Part shown: positions 5,502 to 10,787 of the stretch, piece by piece
How positions within the stretch are numbered: the first letter of the stretch is position 1
Layout: each line of letters begins with the position of its first letter
Origin: Saprospirales bacterium
Lineage (GTDB): Bacteria > Bacteroidota > Bacteroidia > Chitinophagales > Saprospiraceae
Assembly (NCBI GenBank): GCA_003448025.1
Contig: DLXL01000165.1
Location: forward strand, 1 to 10,787
DNA length: 10,787 bases
Direction of reading: 5' to 3'
The notes under the pieces: model-generated
Seen by the model: the letters and a program-made list of their open reading frames with translations, nothing else
Told to the model about the DNA's origin: nothing
The model's database searches: none
Program-made: the position numbers and the translations under genes

Positions 5502-8324
5502 ATGAACAACTTAAAGCAATTTTTCCTCCTTCTCACTTTTCTTTTGGCAGGATTTGCTGCTTCTGCCCAAACCGTACCGTCAGGCATTAATTACCAGGCC
5601 GTATTGCGCAATGTAAAAGGCGAAATTATATCTGATCAGCCTGTTGGAATAAAGGTGTCTGTCCTCGACCCTGAAACCCGTACCTATTATTATGCTGAAA
5701 CGCATCAGGTAATGACCAACCAGGCAGGCATCTTCACCCTGGTTGTAGGCGGTGGCAAAGCAGAGCAGGGACGATTTTCCGACATCCCCTGGGCAACAGC
5801 CAACACCTGGCTGGAGGTGGCTTATGATACAGATGGAAATGGCATATATGACTTGACGGGCACTACCCGAATGCTCTCGGTACCCTATGCCTTTTATGCG
5901 GAACGCGCAGGCATCGCGGACAATCAGCATGCAGTTAACCCCAATGATGAAAAAGGCGACGGATTTGAGGAAGAGGCATGGATGCTAAAAGGTAATGATG
6001 GAATTGATGATATGTGGATGTTTCTGGGATCCCGAAATTATGCCGATTTGGTTTTTAAAACGCACGATGTAGAACGCATGCGCATCACAAAAGGGATTGG
6101 CGCCGAGCCTCATGATGCGCTCATACACATGTATGAGGATGTGGAAGCCCATAAATCCATGCTAATTAATGAAACACTCACAGTGGGAGGGAAGACTTTG
6201 TTGAACGATGAACTCATGGTCGTTGGTAAAACCCACCTAATGTCTGATTTGGCTGTAGATGGCGAAACCTATATGGCTAAATTTGTGAAAATAGGCGGAA
6301 ACCTTAATTTGGAGGGACAAGCGGTAATGAACAAGGACTTGGATGTACTTGGCACCGGGGTTTTTGGATTGGACGTCAAAATCAACCGAAACCTTCTGGT
6401 GGGGAATGATGTAGATATCAAGCACAACCTGAATGTAGACAACGACGCACATATTGGCAATAATCTGGACGTAGACAATAATGCCAATATCGATGTTGAC
6501 CTGCACGTGGGCCGCGATGCTGATATTGACCGCAACCTGAATGTAGACAACAATGCGAACATTGATGTGGATTTACACGTGGGCAATAACCTGGATGTAG
6601 ATGGTAATGGCAATATCGACATGAACCTACACGTGGGTAAGGATGCTGATGTTGACCAGAATCTGAATGTAGACAACAATGCCAACATTGATGTAGATCT
6701 GCACGTAGGTAATAACCTGGATGTAGACAACAATGTAAATATCGACAACAACCTGACGGTACAGAATAACGCCACTATTGTAGGCGATTTGAATGTGGAT
6801 GGATCGGGATCATTTTATGACATGTCCATTCAAAACAACCTGAATGTCGGCAATAACATAGATGTTGATCAGAATCTGAACGTTGACAAGTCGGTTACCA
6901 TAGGAGTTGATTTAACTGTAACCGACGATGTAACCATCGGCGATGATTTGACTGTCAGTGGTATCTCTTTGTTTGAAAGTGCGGTTACGATGGAAAATAA
7001 TCTGACGGTAAAGCAAAATCTGACGGTGAATAATAACCTGAATGTGAGCAATGACGTAACCATTGGCGGGGATTTGAACGTAAATAATCCGATTAACGCA
7101 AATTGCCGGTTGGTGGTAAACAGTTGTGTTTCTGGTTCTGATTCCGATATTGACAGTTATCCGGTAGTAGTTCAGGGTGGCAACCAGGGTGTTGCTATTA
7201 AAGTAAATGGTACTCGTGGCAACGATAATAATTTTGTTGCTTTTTGGGATAACAGCGGTATTCAGGGCCGTATTGAGGGCCAGACTTATAATGAACTGCT
7301 TAGTAGCTTTCCATTCATTTGGTCCAATTCTATGAAAGCGGCAGAGGAAGCGCTATCCATCGCCATGGTTATTGCATGTGGTCTTCAGGCGGACGTTGCA
7401 GAAGCCATCGTATGGGGCGTGGAAGGATTGCTGACACTGGCAGAGTGGATTGAATATAATGTATCGATCACCGATAATGTGGGAGTTGCCTACGAATCGG
7501 GTTCTGGAGACTATGCTGAATGGCTGGAGCGCGCTAATGTACAGGAGGACTATACCTTCGGTGAGGTTGTGGGTGTACGCGGCGGAAAAATCAGCCGAAA
7601 CACAGCGGAAGCTGATCATTATATGGTTATTTCCAAGGCACCAATTGTACTCGGGAATATGCCAGACCCTGCCCGTGAAAAGAACTTTGAAAAAGTTGCC
7701 TTTATGGGCCAGGTGCCTGTTCGGGTGATGGGTAAAGTTGGCGTGGGCGATTACATTCTTCCTTCCGGATTTAATGACGGGTATGCAAGAGCTGTTTCTC
7801 CAGCTAAAATGCAATTGGAAGACTATGGCAAAATCGTTGGCGTAGCTTGGGAATCAGGCGAAGCTATGACTTTGAATATGGTGAATGTAGCGGTTGGATT
7901 AAACCAGAACGATATGAGTGGACAACTGGCTAAACAACTGCAGGAAATCAACACGATGAAGCAGCAATTAAACCAGTTGTTTCAAATGCTGGGACAAAAA
8001 GCGCCGTATGACGAATTAAACGCCCAAAATGCGGCCGTAAGCCCCGATCGGCTGGCAGCAACTTCCGGCCTGGTTCATAGCGGGCAGCTTGCCAACCTGG
8101 AGCTGTCCAATATGGTGCAGGCACACCCGGACATTTTTATTGAAGCGTTTGCCAAGGCAAAAGCCAAATTGCTGGAAAATGGTATTGACGTTAATAAATA
8201 TCCGGAAATTGCTCAGATTTACGACCAACCCATTGAGTGGATTAAAAAACAAAATGAGAAAGGATACCTGAATGAAATGGTTGTCAAGGCAAAAGCGCAA
8301 GTAAAAGCAAGTGCAGGTAAATAA
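5502..8324 (+). CDS. Large secreted fibre-like protein with hexapeptide-repeat beta-solenoid and DYAEW domain
   Basis: This is a 940-residue exported protein. I start it at ATG 5502 rather than the in-frame TTG at 5496 because the product then begins MNNLKQFF with a normal signal peptide ending ASAQ (about residue 22). In order: (1) about 25-137, the Bacteroidota domain 'PSGINYQAVLRN' to 'LSVPYAFYAERA'; (2) about 140-215, a linker with 'DLVFKTHDVERMRIT', common in tail-fibre-like proteins of this phylum; (3) 224-528, 51 six-residue repeats of type x-x-[L/A/V]-x-[V/I]-[D/G], rich in Asn and Asp; (4) about 534-610, a short beta-rich region; (5) about 615-650, a hydrophobic Ala/Val-rich segment; (6) about 655-800, a domain opening GSGDYAEWLE (D670-W674) with 'GEVVGVRGGKIS' and 'VAFMGQVPVRVMGKV', somewhat like Peptidase_G2 self-cleaving domains of phage appendages; (7) about 809-833, a coiled coil; (8) an alpha-helical tail. 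No T9SS sorting domain closes it, so its surface attachment is unclear. Likely an oligomeric surface fibre or adhesin; the molecular role is unknown. Confidence 0.85.
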   Translation: MNNLKQFFLLLTFLLAGFAASAQTVPSGINYQAVLRNVKGEIISDQPVGIKVSVLDPETRTYYYAETHQVMTNQAGIFTLVVGGGKAEQGRFSDIPWATANTWLEVAYDTDGNGIYDLTGTTRMLSVPYAFYAERAGIADNQHAVNPNDEKGDGFEEEAWMLKGNDGIDDMWMFLGSRNYADLVFKTHDVERMRITKGIGAEPHDALIHMYEDVEAHKSMLINETLTVGGKTLLNDELMVVGKTHLMSDLAVDGETYMAKFVKIGGNLNLEGQAVMNKDLDVLGTGVFGLDVKINRNLLVGNDVDIKHNLNVDNDAHIGNNLDVDNNANIDVDLHVGRDADIDRNLNVDNNANIDVDLHVGNNLDVDGNGNIDMNLHVGKDADVDQNLNVDNNANIDVDLHVGNNLDVDNNVNIDNNLTVQNNATIVGDLNVDGSGSFYDMSIQNNLNVGNNIDVDQNLNVDKSVTIGVDLTVTDDVTIGDDLTVSGISLFESAVTMENNLTVKQNLTVNNNLNVSNDVTIGGDLNVNNPINANCRLVVNSCVSGSDSDIDSYPVVVQGGNQGVAIKVNGTRGNDNNFVAFWDNSGIQGRIEGQTYNELLSSFPFIWSNSMKAAEEALSIAMVIACGLQADVAEAIVWGVEGLLTLAEWIEYNVSITDNVGVAYESGSGDYAEWLERANVQEDYTFGEVVGVRGGKISRNTAEADHYMVISKAPIVLGNMPDPAREKNFEKVAFMGQVPVRVMGKVGVGDYILPSGFNDGYARAVSPAKMQLEDYGKIVGVAWESGEAMTLNMVNVAVGLNQNDMSGQLAKQLQEINTMKQQLNQLFQMLGQKAPYDELNAQNAAVSPDRLAATSGLVHSGQLANLELSNMVQAHPDIFIEAFAKAKAKLLENGIDVNKYPEIAQIYDQPIEWIKKQNEKGYLNEMVVKAKAQVKASAGK
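6171..7085 (+). repeat. 51 tandem hexapeptide-encoding (18-base) repeats
   Basis: Residues 224-528 of the fibre-like protein break into 51 units, 50 of six residues and one of five (DMSIQ). The usual form is x-x-[L/A/V]-x-[V/I]-[D/G], as in NNLDVD, NNANID and VDLHVG. The small/aliphatic residue two places before a Val/Ile that is followed by Asp or Gly is the spacing of left-handed beta-helix hexapeptide repeats. Three hexads per coil would give 17 coils. The central copies (about 6410-6770) are most alike in DNA; outer copies have diverged strongly. The fold is inferred from the pattern only. Confidence 0.85.
6477..6728 (+). repeat. 126-base in-frame tandem duplication within the solenoid
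   Basis: Bases 6477-6602 and 6603-6728 are two adjacent 126-base units, each of seven hexads (42 residues). By direct comparison 35 of 42 residues are identical, and the last 24 residues are the same in both (starting NLNVDNNANIDVDLHVG). Synonymous codon differences between the copies (for example tta/ctg for Leu, gtg/gta for Val) show that the duplication is not very recent and that the protein sequence is conserved. Seven hexads is not a multiple of three, so on a three-sided helix the copies would be rotated by one face. Confidence 0.8.
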
Positions 8325-8354
8325 GCGCGCCATTTCTAATTAAAAACAACCTTG

Positions 8355-8384
8355 GGCTGCCCTGAATAAAGGGCAGCCTTTTTT
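8355..8384 (+). terminator. Intrinsic terminator after the fibre-like gene
   Basis: A perfect 8-bp stem GGCTGCCC (8355-8362) / GGGCAGCC (8371-8378) with an eight-base loop is followed directly by six Ts (8379-8384). It lies 30 bases after the stop at 8324 and should end the transcript of the secreted-protein pair. Confidence 0.93.
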
Positions 8385-8403
8385 AATTCAGTCAACTTCT
8401 TAC

Positions 8404-8422
8404 CTAATCACAATGAGATTAG
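8404..8422. repeat. Short inverted repeat CTAATC / GATTAG upstream of the ArsR-type gene
   Basis: CTAATC (8404-8409) and GATTAG (8417-8422) form a 6-bp inverted repeat with a seven-base spacer, about 115 bases before the repressor start. ArsR-type proteins bind inverted repeats and often control themselves, so this could be an operator, but the repeat is short and could be chance. Confidence 0.25.
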
Positions 8423-8470
8423 CGCCGTACTTTTTCCCAACTAATCCGCATAATTATACAACTAATTATA

Positions 8471-8478
8471 TACCTTTA
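8471..8478 (+). promoter_or_regulatory. Weak -7-like element before the ArsR-type gene
   Basis: TACCTTTA matches seven of eight positions of the Bacteroidota TAnnTTTG -7 element, about 58 bases before the start codon at 8537. No TTTG -33 element is present at the usual distance, and the surroundings are AT-rich, so support is weak. Confidence 0.25.
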
Positions 8479-8536
8479 TGTTTCTAAATGCGTCTTTCAG
8501 TTCTCTGCCAATTTTAGCACAAATAGCCTTAGCCAC

Positions 8537-8839
8537 ATGTCATCGGAATTAAACTACTCTTTCCCTTTTTTGGAAACCGCCACAGAAGTGCTTCGTGCAG
8601 TGGCACACCCGCACCGACTGCTGATTATTGAGATGCTCAACCGGCGGCAATCTCTGAATGTCACAGAAATTTACGAAGAATTGGGTATTGAGCAAGCGGT
8701 AGCGAGTCACCATTTGCGTATCCTGAAAGATCGTGGTGTGGTACAGGTACGCAGAGATGGCAAAAACAGCAACTACTCTTTGGTCAGTGATGAGTTTGCC
8801 AAAATTTTGACCATTTTGCAGCAAGTAGTGCCGGCATAG
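8537..8839 (+). CDS. ArsR-type winged-helix transcriptional regulator
   Basis: This is a 100-residue protein of the usual length for the ArsR/SmtB group, which act as dimeric repressors in the cytoplasm. It contains 'VLRAVAHPHRLLIIEML' (18-34), the opening helix, then LNVTEIYEELG (40-50) and the recognition helix 'IEQAVASHHLRILKD' (51-65). The Val-Gln-Val-Arg-Arg-Asp-Gly-Lys wing lies at about 68-82 and ends NYSLV. There is no cysteine, and the ELCVCDL metal-binding motif of the ArsR/SmtB metal sensors is replaced by Ser-Leu-Asn-Val-Thr-Glu-Ile. Thiolate metal sensing is therefore unlikely; the signal may be another ligand, or the protein may be a constitutive repressor. Two His in the recognition helix (H58, H59) are common for DNA contact or structure and do not by themselves show metal binding. 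The gene sits alone between two terminators. Its target may be itself or the downstream transporter; nothing in the sequence decides this. Confidence 0.9.
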   Translation: MSSELNYSFPFLETATEVLRAVAHPHRLLIIEMLNRRQSLNVTEIYEELGIEQAVASHHLRILKDRGVVQVRRDGKNSNYSLVSDEFAKILTILQQVVPA

Positions 8840-8859
8840 GCAATGCTCTGACTAAATAT

Positions 8860-8884
8860 TTGGCTAGACGCGCCAATTGGCCAA
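8860..8884. repeat. Palindromic GCCAATTGGC with extra TTGGC arm
   Basis: GCCAATTGGC (8872-8881) is a 10-base palindrome, and a further TTGGC at 8860-8864 can pair with its left half. It lies 20-45 bases after the repressor stop and just before the terminator. It might be a regulator site or only a structural element of the 3' end. Confidence 0.3.
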
Positions 8885-8905
8885 CTTTTCGGAATAAAAT
8901 ATTGA

Positions 8906-8938
8906 AGCTGGTTCGATTTTTCGAGCCGGCTTTTTTTT
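8906..8938 (+). terminator. Intrinsic terminator after the ArsR-type gene
   Basis: AGCTGGTTCGA (8906-8916) pairs with TCGAGCCGGCT (8921-8931) across a TTTT loop, giving an 11-bp stem with two G-U pairs. A run of Ts continues to 8938. It separates the repressor from the downstream transporter gene, so they are not one operon. Confidence 0.9.
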
Positions 8939-8970
8939 ATTCATTTGGCAAACGACAGAGAGTGAATTGG

Positions 8971-9063
8971 CAGAATAAAGTTTTAAAAAGTCGAATTATT
9001 TTTCTTGAATCAGAATAAAACTTTAATAATGTGGAATTTGAGGCGATTCAGAAAACTTTATTC
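8971..9063. repeat. Interspersed direct and inverted AATAAAGTTTT-type repeats
   Basis: CAGAATAAAGTTTTA (from 8971) and CAGAATAAAACTTTA (from 9011) are direct copies 40 bases apart. A third segment, CAGAAAACTTTATTC (9049-9063), is a related copy. GAATAAAGTTTT (8973-8984) is the exact reverse complement of AAAACTTTATTC (9052-9063), a perfect 12-bp inverted repeat about 67 bases apart. This is a candidate regulator-binding cluster upstream of the transporter promoter; because the region is AT-rich, some similarity may be compositional. Confidence 0.5.
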
Positions 9064-9106
9064 GCTTTTTCGAAAATATTTTTTTGAACCAATAAACAAC
9101 ATATAC

Positions 9107-9118
9107 ATATAGCTATAT
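9107..9118. promoter_or_regulatory. 12-base perfect palindrome ATATAGCTATAT, possible operator
   Basis: The palindrome ATATAGCTATAT ends on the first base of the -7-like element TACATTTG. A dimeric repressor bound here would block the promoter. It is AT-rich, so chance is possible; no bound protein can be named. Confidence 0.35.
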
Positions 9119-9125
9119 ACATTTG
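9118..9125 (+). promoter_or_regulatory. -7 element (TACATTTG) of the MFS transporter promoter
   Basis: TACATTTG is a full match to the Bacteroidota -7 consensus TAnnTTTG, 72 bases before the start codon. The nearest upstream TTTG (9083-9086) is 31 bases away rather than the usual 19-21, so the -33 element is missing or displaced. Position before the gene and the lack of any alternative support it. Confidence 0.5.
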
Positions 9126-9197
9126 TCCTGTTCAAAAATTAAAGGTGTATCCAATACCTTTTAACAACATTCAAAACTTAAATCATAACTGACTTTT

Positions 9198-10751
9198 ATG
9201 ACCAGTTCAGCTACAACGAATGAGGGCATGGAGCCCAAAGGGTTGATGAAGGTAATCACGGCATCTTCGGTGGGTACACTCATTGAGTGGTACGACTTCT
9301 ACATCTATGGCGCCATGGCTGTCATCATTGCCAAACAGTTTTTCCCTCAGGACAATCCAACTGCGGCGTTCCTCGCGGCACTCGCCACTTTCGCGGCAGG
9401 ATTTGTGGTCAGACCTTTTGGCGCATTGGTTTTTGGCCGTATCGGCGATATCATCGGCCGGAAATATACTTTCCTCCTAACACTCCTGTTGATGGGGGGC
9501 TCCACCTTTGCCATAGGCCTGGTGCCCGGATATGCCCAAATTGGCATGTGGGCGCCTGTGCTCATATTGCTGCTTCGTTTTGTTCAGGGTTTGGCATTGG
9601 GCGGCGAATATGGTGGTGCAGCTACCTATGTAGCCGAACACAGTCCTGTAGGGCGCAGAGGATATTTCACAGCTTATATCCAGACAACGGCTACGCTGGG
9701 ATTCTTTTTGTCGTTAGGGGTTATTTTGCTTACCAGAAAATCTGTTGGTATTGAAGCCTTTAATGATTGGGGCTGGCGCATTCCATTCATCGTTTCTGTA
9801 TTCCTGATCGGTATTTCGGTTTACATCCGATTGAAAATGGCAGAGTCTCCACTCTTTGCTAAAATCAAAAAAGAAGGAAAGATTTCTACCAATCCGCTGA
9901 AAGAATCCTTTGCGCACAAAGCCAACCTTAAAATGGTATTGCTCGCATTGTTTGCGGCCGTAATGGGTCAGGGTGTGGTATGGTACACCGGTCAGTTCTA
10001 TGCACAAACCTTCATGGAACGGACCCTTTCCATTGAGTTTGAACAGGTTAGGTATCTGCTTTGCTTTGCCATTTTGCTGGCAACCCCGTTCTTTCTGGTA
10101 TTTGGCGCATGGTCTGATAAAATTGGCCGAAAAACCATCATGCTCGGTGGTATGCTGCTAGCTATCGTTACCTACTTCCCGATCTACAAAACAATGTACA
10201 GTCTGGCCGACCCCAAGGCCAAAACTGAAGTAGCCGACCGAAGCAGCACCGGCGTTGCTGTTGCGGTTAATGACGCAGGCGATTCCACCATCACTACCAC
10301 AACCGTAAAAGCGTTTACGGATGGATGTACTTCCAAAACCGTAAAAAAGGAGGTAAAGCTTGCTGATAAATCCAAACCCGCACCCAAAGCTGAAACAACC
10401 AAAACCTTCTGGCTCAATTCCTCCGGCTTTTGGTTCATGATGTTCCTTGTGTTTATTCAGATCCTTTACGTAACCATGGTATACGGCCCTATTGCGGCAT
10501 TCCTGGTTGAGCTCTTCCCAACCCGTATCCGTTACACTTCTATGTCGCTCCCTTACCACATCGGTAATGGCATTTTCGGTGGTCTTACACCCTTCATTGC
10601 CACCCGCTTGTTTGATGCCAGCAAAACTACTGAAAACCCTTCCGGCGACCCATACATTGGTCTTTGGTATCCAATCCTCATCGCCGGTGTATGTTTCGTT
10701 ATAGGTCTCCTTTACCTCCCAAGTAAAAATGACGAAGATGTATCGGATTAG
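9198..10751 (+). CDS. MFS transporter, metabolite:H+ symporter (MHS) group
   Basis: This is a 517-residue inner-membrane secondary transporter of the ProP/ShiA/KgtP-like branch. The amino-terminal signature 'SSVGTLIEWYDFYIYG' (about 23-38) is diagnostic. Motif A occurs twice as expected: G80-R-I-G-D84-x-x-G-R-K in loop 2-3 and G303-A-W-S-D307-x-x-G-R-K in loop 8-9. RFVQGLALGGEYGG (127-140) marks helix 4, and 'LVELFPTRIRYTSMSLPYHIGNGIFGG' marks the late helices. About twelve membrane segments can be read. Members import organic acids, betaine, proline or similar compounds with protons; the substrate here cannot be told. The protein is longer than the usual 430-ish residues because of a hydrophilic stretch at about 335-403 (Lys/Thr/Ala/Asp-rich, with TITTTTVKAF), placed after helix 9 in the carboxy half. 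It has its own promoter region and is not in an operon with the upstream ArsR-type gene. Confidence 0.93.
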   Translation: MTSSATTNEGMEPKGLMKVITASSVGTLIEWYDFYIYGAMAVIIAKQFFPQDNPTAAFLAALATFAAGFVVRPFGALVFGRIGDIIGRKYTFLLTLLLMGGSTFAIGLVPGYAQIGMWAPVLILLLRFVQGLALGGEYGGAATYVAEHSPVGRRGYFTAYIQTTATLGFFLSLGVILLTRKSVGIEAFNDWGWRIPFIVSVFLIGISVYIRLKMAESPLFAKIKKEGKISTNPLKESFAHKANLKMVLLALFAAVMGQGVVWYTGQFYAQTFMERTLSIEFEQVRYLLCFAILLATPFFLVFGAWSDKIGRKTIMLGGMLLAIVTYFPIYKTMYSLADPKAKTEVADRSSTGVAVAVNDAGDSTITTTTVKAFTDGCTSKTVKKEVKLADKSKPAPKAETTKTFWLNSSGFWFMMFLVFIQILYVTMVYGPIAAFLVELFPTRIRYTSMSLPYHIGNGIFGGLTPFIATRLFDASKTTENPSGDPYIGLWYPILIAGVCFVIGLLYLPSKNDEDVSD

Positions 10752-10787
10752 TGTTTGAGTGTTTAAGTGTTTGAGTGTTTAAGTGTT
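10751..10787 (+). repeat. 8-base tandem repeat GTGTTTRA, running off the window end
   Basis: Units GTGTTTGA and GTGTTTAA alternate from 10751 (the G of the transporter's TAG stop) to 10787: four full 8-base units plus five bases, or 2.3 copies of a 16-base unit. The array continues past the end, so its length is unknown. It codes for nothing visible here. Confidence 0.9.

Larger units (their letters stand above)
8940..9197. other. AT-rich intergenic region before the MFS transporter
   Basis: Together with 8840-8939 this makes a 358-base gap without a convincing gene. After the terminator it holds three related AT-rich repeat segments (8971-9063), a 12-base palindrome overlapping a -7-like promoter element (9107-9125), and about 70 bases of leader before the transporter start at 9198. 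No small ORF with recognisable features and no known riboswitch or RNA gene was recognised. Confidence 0.6.

Noticed and set aside
5315..5587. Minus-strand 90-codon open frame across the gap between the secreted-protein genes
   Set aside because: It overlaps two well-supported genes and has no recognisable features.
6269..6775. A 168-codon minus-strand open frame rich in Leu/Ser/Thr
   Set aside because: It is the antisense shadow of the hexapeptide repeats; the repetitive DNA keeps stops out of that frame, and the predicted product has only the mirrored periodicity.
6171..7085. Hexapeptide-repeat acyltransferase
   Set aside because: The repeats resemble the fold pattern, but there is no acyltransferase catalytic region, the repeats are far longer than in such enzymes, and a signal peptide exports the protein.
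9287..9754. A 155-codon plus-strand open frame inside the transporter gene
   Set aside because: It overlaps clear MHS motifs in the real frame, and its His/Cys/Arg-rich translation resembles no family.

Overview
The window looks like chromosome from a member of Bacteroidota, probably of the Saprospiria/Cytophagia type (inference). Supporting signs are a DUF3810 protein, a hybrid two-component (HTCS) regulator with an AraC output domain, a type IX secretion (T9SS) type A C-terminal sorting domain, the 'GINYQAVLRN' amino-terminal domain typical of exported Bacteroidota fibre-like proteins, a TAnnTTTG -7 promoter match, and start codons without Shine-Dalgarno sequences. All six genes lie on the + strand.

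Left part (1-4744): the 3' end of a DUF3810 gene with a HEMSH metalloprotease-like motif is followed 15 bases later by a 1356-residue HTCS. The HTCS has a signal peptide, beta-propeller sensor, Y_Y_Y domain, one membrane helix, a histidine kinase, a receiver and an AraC helix-turn-helix. The short gap suggests co-transcription.

Middle (4745-8384): the 227-base gap after the HTCS carries an array of direct repeats with an exact 21-base period (core TTGGAAC at 4786, 4807, 4828 and 4849). This is the geometry expected for an AraC-type or other two-helical-turn activator. Next come a small secreted protein with a T9SS sorting domain (166 aa) and, 29 bases on, a 940-residue secreted fibre-like protein. 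The core of that protein is 51 consecutive six-residue repeats with only one slip, predicted to form a left-handed beta-helix or similar solenoid, and it includes a 126-base internal tandem duplication. The solenoid is followed by a hydrophobic segment, a 'GDYAEWLE' domain and a coiled coil. A strong intrinsic terminator closes the unit. The working hypothesis is that the HTCS controls the adjacent pair of surface-protein genes through the repeat array.

Right part (8385-10787): a stand-alone ArsR-type winged-helix repressor without cysteines has its own terminator. A 358-base AT-rich gap follows, with interspersed direct/inverted repeats and a plausible promoter. It leads to an MFS transporter of the metabolite:H+ symporter (ProP/ShiA/KgtP-like) group with an unusual hydrophilic insertion of about 70 residues. 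The window ends in an 8-base tandem repeat that starts on the last base of the transporter's stop codon and runs off the end.

No tRNA, rRNA, CRISPR, insertion sequence or phage gene was seen.
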